Origin: Chitinophaga sp. S165
GTDB lineage: Bacteria; Bacteroidota; Bacteroidia; Chitinophagales; Chitinophagaceae
Reading direction: 5' to 3'
NCBI RefSeq assembly: GCF_003182155.1
Contig: NZ_QGTG01000005.1
Coordinates: 1 to 64,000, forward strand
DNA: 64,000 nucleotides
Part shown: in pieces, positions 41,474 to 50,403 of the stretch
How positions within the stretch are numbered: position 1 is the first letter of the stretch
Layout of the letters: every line of letters starts with the position of its first letter
Notes under the pieces: model-generated
What the model saw: only the letters and a program-made list of their open reading frames with translations
The model's database searches: none
Told to the model about the DNA's origin: nothing
Translations under genes and position numbers: made by a program

Positions 41474-41481
41474 TACTTTTG
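41474..41481 (+). promoter_or_regulatory. Putative -7 box of the 41497 phosphodiesterase gene
   Basis: TACTTTTG fits TAnnTTTG and ends 15 bases before the ATG, predicting a very short leader. Confidence 0.4.
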
Positions 41482-41496
41482 GCCCAATTTTGAAGC

Positions 41497-41988
41497 ATGA
41501 AGAAGATAGGATTGATGTCAGATACACATAGTTACCTCCATCCGGACGTGTTCAGATACTTTGATAAGGTAGATGAGATCTGGCACGCAGGAGACCTCGG
41601 TAACACAGAACTGGCGGATAAACTGGAGGCTTTCAAGCCCTTCCGTGCTGTATATGGGAATATCGATGGAGCAGATCTGAGGGTGCGTTATCCGCTAAAC
41701 CTGCATTTTGAACTGGAGCAGGTGAAAGTTTACATAACACATATAGGCGGTTATCCGGGAAAATATGCTCCGGGTATTAAGGATGAGCTGTTGAAAAGCG
41801 CTCCCAAACTATTTATTTGCGGTCATTCCCACATTTTGAAAGTAATGCCTGATCCGGCCCTGCAATTGCTGCATATCAATCCGGGAGCCTCTGGTATACA
41901 GGGATGGCATAAGGTTAAAACATTGTTACGTTTTGAATTATCAGAAGGAAATATCAGCCAACTTGAAGTAATTGAGTTGCCAAAGTAA
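41497..41988 (+). CDS. YfcE/MJ0936-family metallophosphoesterase
   Basis: 163 residues of the calcineurin-like phosphoesterase fold. Metal ligands are visible in order: SDTHSY (residues 8-13), HAGDLGN (about 31-37), GNID (about 53-56), THIGG (about 78-82) and GHSHI (about 109-113). Relatives are small cytoplasmic phosphodiesterases with activity on model phosphodiesters and unclear physiological substrate. It is followed by the DUF4421 gene. Confidence 0.93.
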   Translation: MKKIGLMSDTHSYLHPDVFRYFDKVDEIWHAGDLGNTELADKLEAFKPFRAVYGNIDGADLRVRYPLNLHFELEQVKVYITHIGGYPGKYAPGIKDELLKSAPKLFICGHSHILKVMPDPALQLLHINPGASGIQGWHKVKTLLRFELSEGNISQLEVIELPK

Positions 41989-42032
41989 TTGTGGAAGAAG
42001 TAAATTGTGAATACCATACAACTGTTAAGAGA

Positions 42033-43127
42033 ATGCTGAAATGGCTCACTCTTTTGTCGGGATGCCTTTTTTTATGTCTGGCTGTTTCAGCGCAGAAAAC
42101 TTCGCTGTTCAAAAAAGTGAGCGGCTGGCTGGAGGCGGAGAATGATTCGAATTATATCGAAGAACATACGCGGGACATTACCTTCCGTGTCTTTGGCTCG
42201 CGTAAATACAACTATTATGATATTGTCGACCACAAGATCGTAGATGACGGGATTGTTGATAACAGTATCATCTCAAATACAAAAAGTTCCAAAGAGGTTC
42301 TCTACAGGCCCAATACTCCTTTCAACATCGGAGTGGGGTTTAACTATCGCTTCATAGCTTTTAACGTTGCCTTTAACCTGCCCGTCATTAATAAGGAAGG
42401 CGGTGAATATGGCAAGACAAAAGTGCTGGACCTGCAAACACATATTTATACCCGTAAGCTTGTTGTCGACTTTTACGGACAGGTGTATAAAGGATATTAT
42501 ATTGCTAACACCAGAAGGTTGATCAACAACTTTGGATCTGACAATGTGGAGATGATCCGGCCCGATGCCCGGAATGTGAATGTAGGACTGGATGTACAGT
42601 ATGTTGTCAACGCCAAACGCTTCTCTTACCGGGCCGCTTATCTGCAGAATGACTACCAGAAAAAAAGCGCCGGGTCCTTTCTCTTCGGAGGAGGGATCTT
42701 TGGTATGAGAATGAAAGGTGACTCAGGGCTGATCCCTTCATATCTTCAGAAAGCAGGGTTCTTTAATGGTGAAAATTTCTACCGCACACGGGTTATCAGT
42801 GCTGCCGCAAACGCAGGTTATGCACATACTTTTGTTTACAAGAAACACTGGTTCGCCACGCTTTCTCTTACTGGCAGTTTAGGTGTGAATTATACAACGT
42901 TGAATAGAGTAGACGCCGCTGATCTGAAAAAAGCAGGTTTACAACTGAACAATAATATCCGTATCTCCATAGGGTATAACTCGTCGCGGTATTTTGCAGG
43001 CATTCACTATGTGGACCTCACTACCAGGAGTCAGTCGCCCGTGCCGGGTACGTATCAGACTATGGGAGCGGGTAATTTCAGGATCAGTTTCGCCAGAAGG
43101 TTCACGTTGAAAAAGCAATTGTTTTAA
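42033..43127 (+). CDS. DUF4421 family outer-membrane-like protein
   Basis: About 364 residues from the ATG at 42033; a GTG at 41991 gives a longer frame. Signal peptide about 1-21 (LFLCLAVSAQ). The mature chain has alternating amphipathic strands (FNIGVGFNYRFIAFNVAF, KLVVDFYGQVYKGYYI) and ends in a strand with a terminal Phe (RISFARRFTLKKQLF), all suggesting an outer-membrane beta-barrel. It resembles DUF4421, common in Bacteroidota and of unknown role. It lies close behind the phosphodiesterase gene. Confidence 0.83.
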   Translation: MLKWLTLLSGCLFLCLAVSAQKTSLFKKVSGWLEAENDSNYIEEHTRDITFRVFGSRKYNYYDIVDHKIVDDGIVDNSIISNTKSSKEVLYRPNTPFNIGVGFNYRFIAFNVAFNLPVINKEGGEYGKTKVLDLQTHIYTRKLVVDFYGQVYKGYYIANTRRLINNFGSDNVEMIRPDARNVNVGLDVQYVVNAKRFSYRAAYLQNDYQKKSAGSFLFGGGIFGMRMKGDSGLIPSYLQKAGFFNGENFYRTRVISAAANAGYAHTFVYKKHWFATLSLTGSLGVNYTTLNRVDAADLKKAGLQLNNNIRISIGYNSSRYFAGIHYVDLTTRSQSPVPGTYQTMGAGNFRISFARRFTLKKQLF

Positions 43128-43188
43128 TGCCGTACCAGCTGAATAATCTGTTTTTCAGAAGATGGTTTCGGCCGGACCAGTGTCCTAC

Positions 43189-43830
43189 CTATACATCAGC
43201 AAACATCCTCAACTCTGTATCCAGATTTTCCCGGGCAATTGCTTCCCGTTCTTCCCTGAATATAGCTGTTTTATAAATGGCCGGTAGCGCCAGAAAATGA
43301 GCTAATACTTTCTTTCTGCCGATTTTAAATTGAGTATCGGAATACATACGGTATTCGCGCCTGATTTGCTCAGCATAAGTAAAATATTCTCTGTCGCCTG
43401 TGCCAAGTATAGAAAGATCGAAATCAAGGAAATAATCCAGGTCAGTATTGTTACTGGTATTAAGATGTGATTTAGTAGCGCGGATAAACGCCATCACCTC
43501 TGCTATGCGTTCTGCCGGAAAGCTGGTCCGTTGCAGAAATGCACGCGCAGCCAATGCGCTCAACTCTTCATTGTCCGATTGCTTTACATCATAGACGATG
43601 TCGTGGAAGAAGATCGCAAAAGACACTGTATCATTGTCAGTGATGTGATGGGCATGCACCTGCTGCAGGTCTATCATGATATCGATATGCCTCAGGTTGT
43701 GATAATGGCGATGCTGTTCTGAATAACGGGTGTCAATTATCCTGTAGCCTTCGTCTATCAGGTCCTGGTTATCGGTATATCGTTCCAGCAGTTGCTGCCA
43801 GAAATTCTGCAATAGAAAAGTCATTGGCAT
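43189..43830 (-). CDS. HD-superfamily metal-dependent hydrolase (COG4339-like)
   Basis: 213 residues, all helical. Metal-binding His and Asp residues are seen in HRHYHNLRHI near residues 37-46 and in the HD motif FFHDIVYD near 74-81. A later TKSHL continues the family pattern. COG4339 proteins are predicted phosphohydrolases with no assigned substrate. Monocistronic; the aconitase terminator follows its start on the same strand. Confidence 0.87.
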   Translation of the reverse strand: MPMTFLLQNFWQQLLERYTDNQDLIDEGYRIIDTRYSEQHRHYHNLRHIDIMIDLQQVHAHHITDNDTVSFAIFFHDIVYDVKQSDNEELSALAARAFLQRTSFPAERIAEVMAFIRATKSHLNTSNNTDLDYFLDFDLSILGTGDREYFTYAEQIRREYRMYSDTQFKIGRKKVLAHFLALPAIYKTAIFREEREAIARENLDTELRMFADV

Positions 43831-43846
43831 AGGATTAAAGTTAAAA

Positions 43847-43878
43847 TAAAAATCCCGCCTACAGGAAGCAGGCGGGAT
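43847..43878 (-). terminator. Terminator of the aconitase gene
   Basis: ATCCCGCCT (43852-43860) pairs with AGGCGGGAT (43870-43878), loop of 9. On the minus strand TTTTTATTTTAA follows. Confidence 0.88.
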
Positions 43879-43905
43879 CTCTTTATCGTTTATAACCGGA
43901 GGCTA

Positions 43906-46179
43906 TTATGCTTTTGCAGCAGCAAATTGAGCACGGATCACGTTCAGTGCACCACCTGCTTTGAACCACTCGATCTGTTGTTCATTGTAAGTGTGGTTAA
44001 CCAGGATTTCGTCCTTGCTACCGTCTTTGTGGTTAGCCACAACAGTCAGTTGTTTGCCAGGAACGAAAGCCGTCAGACCAACGATATCGAAGGTATCATC
44101 TTCCTGGATCTTTTCGTAATCTTCCTTATCAGCGAAGGTCAGCGCGAGCATACCTTGCTTTTTCAGGTTGGTTTCGTGGATACGTGCGAAAGATTTAACC
44201 AGGATAGCGCGAACACCCAGGTGACGAGGTTCCATTGCAGCGTGTTCGCGGCTGGAGCCTTCACCATAGTTTTCATCACCTACTACGATAGAACCGATGT
44301 TAGCAGCTTTATAAGCACGCTGTACAACAGGAACACCTGCATATTCACCAGTCAGCTGGTTTTTAACGGTGTCAGATTTATCGTTGTATGCATTGATCGC
44401 ACCGATCAGCATGTTGTTGGAGATGTTGTCGAGGTGACCACGGTACTTTAACCACGGACCAGCCATAGAGATGTGGTCAGTAGTACATTTACCTTTTGCT
44501 TTGATCAGCAGTTTCAGGCCTTTGATGTCAGTACCTTCCCATGCAGCGAATGGCGCCAGCAGTTGCAGGCGGTCGCTGGTTGGAGATACAACTACCTGAA
44601 CACCGCTACCGTCAGCAGCAGGAGCCTGGTAACCTGGATCATCTACTGCGAAGCCTTTTGAAGGCAGTTCGAAACCAGTCGGCTCATCCAGCATTACTTC
44701 TTTACCATCTTTGGTTTTCAGTTTGTCTGTCAGCGGGTTGAAGGTCAGATCACCTGCAATTGCAAAGGCAGTAACGATTTCCGGAGATGCAACGAAAGCG
44801 TGTGTAGCAGCCAGACCATCATTCCTCTTAGCGAAGTTACGGTTGAAGGAAGTGATGATAGAGTTCTTACGGTTAGGATCGTCGATGTGACGGGCCCACT
44901 GACCGATACAAGGACCGCAGGCGTTAGCCAGTACAACACCACCTATCTGGTCGAAAGTATTTAACAGACCGTCTCTTTCAATGGTATAACGTACCAGTTC
45001 AGAACCCGGTGTGATAGTATATTCAGCTTTAACGTCGAGGTTCTTGTCAACCGCCTGTTTAGCCAGGGAAGCAGCACGGGAGATATCTTCATAAGAAGAG
45101 TTGGTGCAGGAACCGATCAGGGCAACTTCCAGTTTTTCCGGCCAGTTGTTTTCTTTTACAGCCTGTGCGAATTTGGAGATAGGCCATGCCAGGTCCGGAG
45201 TGAAAGGACCGTTTACATGTGGTTCCAGTTCGTTCAGGTTGATCTCGATCACCTGATCATAGTATTTGGAAGGATCTGCATATACTTCAGCATCTGGACG
45301 CAGGTGATCTTTCACACCGTCAGCCAGGGCTGCGATATCAGCACGTTCAGTTGCTGACAGGTAAGCAGACATTTTGCTATCGTAAGCAAATACGGAACAG
45401 GTAGCACCTATTTCCGCACCCATGTTACAGATAGTACCTTTACCGGTAGCGCTCAGGTTATCAGCACCTTCACCGAAATATTCAACGATGCAACCGGTAC
45501 CACCCTTAACGGTCAGTACACCGGCTACTTTCAGGATAACGTCCTTAGGAGAAGCCCAGCCGCTCAGTTTACCGGTCAGTTTAACACCGATCAGTTTTGG
45601 CATTTTCAGTTCCCATGGCAAACCAGCCATTACATCCACCGCGTCAGCACCACCAACACCGATAGCCAGCATACCCAGACCACCTGCATTTGGTGTGTGA
45701 GAGTCAGTACCGATCATCAGACCGCCTGGGAAAGCATAGTTTTCCAGTACAACCTGGTGAATGATACCAGCACCTGGTTTCCAGAAACCGATGCCGTATT
45801 TATTAGAGATAGAAGAAAGGAACTCGTATACTTCCTTATTAGTGTCCACAGCAGTCGCCAGGTCTTCCGCGGCGCCTGTTTTGGCTTGAATGAGGTGATC
45901 ACAGTGTACGGTAGAAGGAACAGCTACTTTGTCACGGCCACAGGTCATGAACTGTAACAGGGCCATCTGTGCAGTGGCATCCTGCATAGCTACGCGATCA
46001 GGCGCAAACTCCACATAAGACTTTCCACGCTCATAGGCCGCAGTGGTAGGTGCATATAAGTGAGCATATAAAATCTTTTCTGACAGTGTGAGCGGGCGTC
46101 CCAGCATTTTACGGGTAGCTTCCACCTTACCCGGCAGTGCCGCATACACTTTTTTAATCATTTCAATATCAAACACCAT
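43906..46179 (-). CDS. acn: Aconitate hydratase, mitochondrial-type
   Basis: Aconitase interconverts citrate and isocitrate in the TCA cycle with a [4Fe-4S] cluster. About 757 residues from the ATG at 46179 (MVFDIEMIKKVY); a TTG 60 bases upstream is rejected. Motifs: TVHCDHLIQAK near 85-95, GTDSHTPNAGGLGM near 150-163, cluster Cys residues in GSCTNSSYED and NACGPCIGQW, and the swivel-domain loop YGEGSSREHAAMEPRHLG. The arrangement is that of mitochondrial-type ACO2 rather than AcnB. It has its own promoter box and terminator. Confidence 0.97.
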   Translation of the reverse strand: MVFDIEMIKKVYAALPGKVEATRKMLGRPLTLSEKILYAHLYAPTTAAYERGKSYVEFAPDRVAMQDATAQMALLQFMTCGRDKVAVPSTVHCDHLIQAKTGAAEDLATAVDTNKEVYEFLSSISNKYGIGFWKPGAGIIHQVVLENYAFPGGLMIGTDSHTPNAGGLGMLAIGVGGADAVDVMAGLPWELKMPKLIGVKLTGKLSGWASPKDVILKVAGVLTVKGGTGCIVEYFGEGADNLSATGKGTICNMGAEIGATCSVFAYDSKMSAYLSATERADIAALADGVKDHLRPDAEVYADPSKYYDQVIEINLNELEPHVNGPFTPDLAWPISKFAQAVKENNWPEKLEVALIGSCTNSSYEDISRAASLAKQAVDKNLDVKAEYTITPGSELVRYTIERDGLLNTFDQIGGVVLANACGPCIGQWARHIDDPNRKNSIITSFNRNFAKRNDGLAATHAFVASPEIVTAFAIAGDLTFNPLTDKLKTKDGKEVMLDEPTGFELPSKGFAVDDPGYQAPAADGSGVQVVVSPTSDRLQLLAPFAAWEGTDIKGLKLLIKAKGKCTTDHISMAGPWLKYRGHLDNISNNMLIGAINAYNDKSDTVKNQLTGEYAGVPVVQRAYKAANIGSIVVGDENYGEGSSREHAAMEPRHLGVRAILVKSFARIHETNLKKQGMLALTFADKEDYEKIQEDDTFDIVGLTAFVPGKQLTVVANHKDGSKDEILVNHTYNEQQIEWFKAGGALNVIRAQFAAAKA

Positions 46180-46217
46180 GGAAAAAAATAATTTAAGACC
46201 GGTTAGAAAATGCACCG

Positions 46218-46225
46218 CAAAATTA
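46218..46225 (-). promoter_or_regulatory. Putative -7 box of the aconitase gene
   Basis: On the minus strand it reads TAATTTTG, an exact TAnnTTTG match 38 bases before the chosen ATG. It supports a transcript start near 46211 and makes the longer TTG frame unlikely. Confidence 0.42.
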
Positions 46226-46391
46226 ATTAAATTCAACAAGTTTTTAAAAGATATGTAGGCTATTGTCTATAAATGATAAGCCAGCGAAAACATCGGTTAC
46301 CCAGCCAGTGCTCCCTGTAAAATACCGCTAAATCACTGCCAGCTTAGTATTAGTATGAAATTAAACACTTGTTTTTGACCCGGAATTGTAA

Positions 46392-46399
46392 TAAATTTG
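46392..46399 (+). promoter_or_regulatory. Promoter of the PspC gene, -7 box
   Basis: TAAATTTG fits TAnnTTTG. A TTTG lies upstream at 46374-46377, about the right spacing for a -33 element. The box ends 4 bases before the ATG, so the mRNA may be leaderless. Confidence 0.5.
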
Positions 46400-46403
46400 A
46401 TAT

Positions 46404-46625
46404 ATGAATAGATTTAAAGATTACGTGGAATGGCAGGCCTTTGGGGTTTGCACGGCTATCGGCAATAAACTTGGGATAGCTACCTCACGTATCCGCCTGT
46501 TTTTTATCTATACCTCCTTTATCACTATGGGCTCCCCACTCATCGTGTATATGATCATGGCCTTCTGGGTAAACATGAAGAATTATATCCTCAACGCCCG
46601 CAGGAACCCTCTCAGATACTTGTAG
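46404..46625 (+). CDS. PspC-domain membrane protein
   Basis: 73 residues with the PspC fold: an amphipathic start, AIGNKLGIATSRIRLFFIY near residues 18-36, and a hydrophobic segment (about 30-57) that spans the membrane. PspC in the phage-shock response senses envelope stress with PspB. Isolated PspC-domain proteins are common in Bacteroidota and their role there is less clear. No psp partners are nearby. Confidence 0.88.
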   Translation: MNRFKDYVEWQAFGVCTAIGNKLGIATSRIRLFFIYTSFITMGSPLIVYMIMAFWVNMKNYILNARRNPLRYL

Positions 46626-46721
46626 CATATTCAGCATCATTTTTGATATTCAGTCATTTATAAGAATGGCCGGTGAATTTATTCCCTGATAACAGGGATA
46701 TAATGCATTATTATTAGTTTG

Positions 46722-46729
46722 TATGTTTG
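46722..46729 (+). promoter_or_regulatory. Putative -7 box of the first DUF4382 gene
   Basis: TATGTTTG matches TAnnTTTG about 50 bases before the start codon. A small hairpin (TCCCTG, ATAA, CAGGGA at 46683-46698) lies just upstream and may end the PspC transcript. Confidence 0.4.
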
Positions 46730-46779
46730 TACCACGATAAGGATAAGGAAGAAAAATTTTAACCAAAATACACTTACAA

Positions 46780-47583
46780 ATGAGAATGCTCTCTCTGAAA
46801 CACCTGACGAATGGTGTGCTGCTTTTGTCTACCGCGTTATTTATGGCCGCATGTTCGAAAAACGAAAATGAAGGAAAATCAAGAATTCAAATCGCACTCA
46901 CCGATGATCCGGGAGATTTTAAAGCTGTTTACATTGACGTTCAGGAAGTAAACGTAAACTACAACGACAGCGATGACAATGGCTGGCAGGCATTACCCGG
47001 CGTAAAAAAAGGATTGTACAACCTGCTTACACTTGTTAATGACAAAGACACTGTACTGGCAGACGCGGAAATTGCGTCCGGTACTATTAAAGAAATCAGG
47101 CTGGTACTGGGAGACAACAACTGGGTGGTAACCAACGCCGGCGACTCTATTAAACTGCAGACGCCGAGCGGTCAGTCTTCGGGTGTAAAACTGAAGATCA
47201 ACATGCCTGTGTCTGAAGGGATCCTTTACAAATTATTACTGGACTTCGATGTAGCTAAGTCCATTCACGAAGCAGGAAATGCAGGTAAGTATATCCTGAA
47301 ACCGGTTATCAGAACTGTTCTGGAAGCCCAGGGCGGTAGCATCAAAGGCGTTGTATTACCAGCGGTGTTACCTTCTGCAGTATTGGTACTGAATGGCACC
47401 GATACAGTTGCGAGCACATATTCCGGTATAGGTGGTGCCTATCTGTTGAAGGGTATTACAGCGGGTAGCTATACGCTGCACTATATTTCCGTAGATTCTA
47501 CACTGCAGCCAGCAACAAAGCAAAGCGTAGTAGTGGAGTCAGGTAAAGTGACCACAATAGATACGCTGACACTGGTGAAATAA
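46780..47583 (+). CDS. DUF4382 lipoprotein, first of a tandem pair
   Basis: 267 residues with a lipoprotein signal (lipobox ending MAACS near residue 25). About 32-185 is a DUF4382 domain (IQIALTDDPGDFKAVYIDVQEV, DIRLVLGDNNWVV-like block). About 190-267 is a carboxypeptidase-regulatory-like beta-sandwich (GSIKGVVLP, TYSGIGGAYLLKGITAGSYTL). Function is unknown; such proteins are surface or periplasmic in Bacteroidota. It is closely similar to the next gene through the whole length, so the two arose by duplication. Confidence 0.9.
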   Translation: MRMLSLKHLTNGVLLLSTALFMAACSKNENEGKSRIQIALTDDPGDFKAVYIDVQEVNVNYNDSDDNGWQALPGVKKGLYNLLTLVNDKDTVLADAEIASGTIKEIRLVLGDNNWVVTNAGDSIKLQTPSGQSSGVKLKINMPVSEGILYKLLLDFDVAKSIHEAGNAGKYILKPVIRTVLEAQGGSIKGVVLPAVLPSAVLVLNGTDTVASTYSGIGGAYLLKGITAGSYTLHYISVDSTLQPATKQSVVVESGKVTTIDTLTLVK

Positions 47584-47604
47584 TTCATCAATTACGAAAT
47601 TGAG

Positions 47605-47637
47605 AATCCATTCGTCTTAGGCGAATGGATTTTTTTA
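47605..47637 (+). terminator. Terminator of the first DUF4382 gene
   Basis: AATCCATTCG (47605-47614) pairs with CGAATGGATT (47622-47631), followed by TTTTTTA. The same stem recurs after the second paralogue. Confidence 0.9.
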
Positions 47638-47822
47638 TTGATTCTTCCCGGTAATAGCCCGAGGTAATTTAAAATTGAGCATCATTTTTGTTACACTGCT
47701 GTCTTTAAAAATTGACAGGGATCTATTGCATAACAAGTTGAGCCTTATTGCAAAAACTTCGTATGCGTAGGAAAGTTTGCTTGTCGTGGGATGTGGAAAT
47801 TTTAACCAATACATATAGTCAA

Positions 47823-48638
47823 ATGAAAATGCCTTCACTGAAACACCTGGTAAATGGTGTGCTGTTTTTATCTGCCATCGCATCAATGGCCGCGTGTTCG
47901 AAAAGCGACCGTAATGGAAAATCCACGATGCAGATCTCACTGACCGATGCCCCCGGGGATTTTAAAGCTGTTTACATTGATATCCAGCAAATAGATGTCA
48001 ACTACGATAATAGCGGTGAGGGCGTTAATGGCTGGCAAACAATGGGAGGTGTAAAAAAGGGTATCTACAACCTGCTTACACTTGTTAACGATAGAGACAC
48101 TTTATTGGCAGATGGGGAGATTTCCTCCGGTAATATTAAAGACATCAGATTGGTATTGGGAGACAACAACTGGGTGGTGACCAACACAGGCGACTCCGTA
48201 AAATTGCAAATACCCAGCGGACAATCTTCCGGTGTGGAACTGAAGATCAATATGGCTGTATTCGACGGCGTGCTTTATAAGCTGCTGCTCGACTTTGACG
48301 TAGCGAAATCTATTCATGAAGCAGGAGACGCCGGCAAGTATATCCTGCAACCTGTTATCAGAACTGTTCTTGAAGCAGCATTACAGGGAGGTAGCATCAA
48401 GGGTGCTGTATTACCTGCAACATTGCCTACAGCCATATTGCTGATGAATGGTACCGATACCGTGGCCAGTACTTATTCCGGCGCAGACGGTGGTTATCTG
48501 CTGAAAGGCCTTGTGGCAGGCAGTTACACGCTTCAATATATTCCTGTTGACCGCACGTTGCAGCCTGCAACAAAACAAGGCGTGACAGTGGAATTTGATA
48601 AAGTAACGACAATAGATACGCTGACATTGGTACACTGA
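47823..48638 (+). CDS. DUF4382 lipoprotein, second of a tandem pair
   Basis: About 271 residues from the ATG at 47823; an in-frame ATG at 47748 would add 25 residues and spoil the signal peptide. Lipobox MAACS as in the first copy. The DUF4382 domain and the C-terminal beta-sandwich line up with the first paralogue almost without gaps, with a two-residue insertion near the linker (EAALQGGS against EAQGGS). It differs in several surface charges. It is probably expressed separately, because each copy ends with its own terminator. Confidence 0.9.
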   Translation: MKMPSLKHLVNGVLFLSAIASMAACSKSDRNGKSTMQISLTDAPGDFKAVYIDIQQIDVNYDNSGEGVNGWQTMGGVKKGIYNLLTLVNDRDTLLADGEISSGNIKDIRLVLGDNNWVVTNTGDSVKLQIPSGQSSGVELKINMAVFDGVLYKLLLDFDVAKSIHEAGDAGKYILQPVIRTVLEAALQGGSIKGAVLPATLPTAILLMNGTDTVASTYSGADGGYLLKGLVAGSYTLQYIPVDRTLQPATKQGVTVEFDKVTTIDTLTLVH

Positions 48639-48656
48639 CCGTGTCAGTAACCAGAT

Positions 48657-48692
48657 AAAAAAATCCATTCGTTATAAGCGAATGGATTTTTT
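48657..48692 (+). terminator. Terminator of the second DUF4382 gene
   Basis: AAATCCATTCG (48661-48671) pairs with CGAATGGATTT (48679-48689), flanked by A- and T-runs, so it could work in both directions. The stem is the same as that after the first paralogue. Confidence 0.9.
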
Positions 48693-48706
48693 ATTTTGAA
48701 TGTATT

Positions 48707-49111
48707 TTAATCGAGATGGAAATTCGTCATTTCCTGGTAATGGTTCTGTAGCTGGTTCACAGTGATCGAACCTTTGATCTCCCGGTGCTCATCCCTGTAA
48801 TCGAGACGGGTAGCCGGAGCCCCATTGGGCTGGGTGTGCAGTTTTACCGAGAATGGTCCGCGTACATAGATCTGCCCACCGCCATTAACAGAAAGGGATT
48901 CGTCTTTTTTGAATTTGAGTTTGAGTAACTGATCTTCATTCAGTGGAATCGGGTAGAGATCCTGCAGGTCGTACCAGAACTCCTGTTCTCCGGTTTGTAC
49001 GCATACCTGTTTGTCCTCGCGGTTAACTTCCAATACCTGACCTTCCACAGTGTTTCCTTCATACTCCACTAATACGGTATCTCCTGCTTTTACATCATGT
49101 AAATTGATCAT
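48707..49111 (-). CDS. Conserved hypothetical protein with an SH3/KOW-like start
   Basis: 134 residues, soluble. The first 60 residues (VKAGDTVLVEYEGNTVEGQVLEVNRED, GEQEFWYDLQDLYPIPL) look like a small beta-barrel of the SH3 or KOW type. The rest contains INGGGQIYVRGPF-like beta strands and a charged tail. I do not recognise a named family. It is monocistronic; an inverted pair ATAGTCCATAG (49188) and CTATGGACTAT (49256) lies upstream between it and kdsA. Confidence 0.78.
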   Translation of the reverse strand: MINLHDVKAGDTVLVEYEGNTVEGQVLEVNREDKQVCVQTGEQEFWYDLQDLYPIPLNEDQLLKLKFKKDESLSVNGGGQIYVRGPFSVKLHTQPNGAPATRLDYRDEHREIKGSITVNQLQNHYQEMTNFHLD

Positions 49112-49187
49112 GGAATAAAATTTTGGGTGTTTAGTGTTATAGTTATAGTCTGTAAAGAGCGGTCGTAGTCTTATCCTAAGATAAGAA

Positions 49188-49266
49188 ATAGTCCATAGAC
49201 TACAGCCATTTTCCTGTCTTCTATTTTAACACAAAAGGCAGGCCATCTGACCGATCTATGGACTAT
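49188..49266. repeat. 11-bp inverted repeat upstream of the 48707 gene
   Basis: ATAGTCCATAG (49188-49198) and CTATGGACTAT (49256-49266) are perfect inverted repeats 57 bases apart. They lie between kdsA and the 48707 gene. The role is unknown; an operator pair or the end of the kdsA transcript are possible. Confidence 0.45.
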
Positions 49267-49324
49267 CAATTATAATCGTCCTATTAACAACTAAAAACAC
49301 ATGCCCCCTAACGGGGCCGGACCC

Positions 49325-50149
49325 TTATTTTACTACTTCGCGCAGTCTTACCAGCTGCTCAAGCAGGCCTTCCAGCAGGTCAAGATGTAACATATTAGCG
49401 CCATCTGACTTAGCCTTGGAAGGATCAGGATGGGTTTCAATAAACAGACCGTCTGCGCCGGTTGCAATAGCTGCTTTCGCAATAGTGCTGATCAGCTTAG
49501 GATTTCCGCCGGTAACACCACTGGTCTGGTTAGGCTGTTGAAGAGAGTGGGTACAATCCATGATCACAGGCACACCATGTTCCCGCATAATAGGAATATT
49601 GCGGTAGTCTACCACCAGGTCCTGGTAACCGAAGGTCGTGCCGCGCTCGGTCAGCCAAACTTTGTCATTACCGGCTTGTTTTACCTTTTCAACGGCAAAT
49701 TTCATAGCCTCACCACTCACGAACTGGCCTTTCTTCACGTTCACGAATTTACCGGTTTCCGCTGCTGCGATCAGAATATCGGTCTGGCGGCAAAGGAATG
49801 CCGGGATCTGCAGTACATCTACATAAGCGGCTGCCATAGCAGCTTCTGCGGCAGAGTGGATATCTGTGGTAACAGGCAGATTGAAAGTTTCACCCGTCTT
49901 CTGTAACAGGTCCAGACCTTCCACATCGCCAACACCGGCGAAGGAATTGATACTGGTACGGTTAGCTTTGCGGTAGGAAGCTTTGAAAATGTATGGTATG
50001 TTCAGACGTTTACAAATGCCTGATACTTTTTCAGCTACATGCATCAACAGCGCTTCATCTTCTACTACGCAAGGCCCGGCTATCAGAAAAAAGTTATCTG
50101 GGTTATATTGATCCTTAAAAATTGACTTCAGGTGTGTTGTTGCTGACAT
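49325..50149 (-). CDS. kdsA: 3-Deoxy-8-phosphooctulonate (KDO-8-P) synthase
   Basis: KdsA condenses phosphoenolpyruvate with arabinose-5-phosphate to make KDO-8-P for lipopolysaccharide. 274 residues, the usual size. Blocks: IAGPCVVEDE near residues 23-32, FKASYRKANRTS near 55-66 with the substrate Lys/Arg, TERGTTFGY near 165-173, and the late GADGLFIETHPDP. It implies an LPS-bearing outer membrane. The promoter box lies just upstream. Confidence 0.97.
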   Translation of the reverse strand: MSATTHLKSIFKDQYNPDNFFLIAGPCVVEDEALLMHVAEKVSGICKRLNIPYIFKASYRKANRTSINSFAGVGDVEGLDLLQKTGETFNLPVTTDIHSAAEAAMAAAYVDVLQIPAFLCRQTDILIAAAETGKFVNVKKGQFVSGEAMKFAVEKVKQAGNDKVWLTERGTTFGYQDLVVDYRNIPIMREHGVPVIMDCTHSLQQPNQTSGVTGGNPKLISTIAKAAIATGADGLFIETHPDPSKAKSDGANMLHLDLLEGLLEQLVRLREVVK

Positions 50150-50169
50150 GATTTTTGTATTTGAGAGTG

Positions 50170-50177
50170 CAAAGTTA
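50170..50177 (-). promoter_or_regulatory. Putative -7 box of kdsA
   Basis: On the minus strand it reads TAACTTTG, an exact TAnnTTTG match 20 bases before the ATG. Confidence 0.42.
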
Positions 50178-50403
50178 TGTTATTCTAAGAGATTACTTTT
50201 CAGTAGTGGAAGTGACCGGGACTCGCCCAATTGTCATAATATTGTAACTCGACACAGTGAAATGTTCGCTGGGCTTGTGTCTGTTCTGAAGAAACTTTCC
50301 GGATTGTTACCGCATTGTCATGCGCGGAGGCTGTTTGTTCTGAATTATTGCGGAAGCTGTTAATATTACGTCTGAATTAAAAAAGCCATTCATTCGAGAT
50401 AGC

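Noticed and set aside
41991..42032. GTG start of the DUF4421 gene
   Set aside because: The extension precedes a complete signal peptide that begins at the ATG at 42033, so it would mask the signal.
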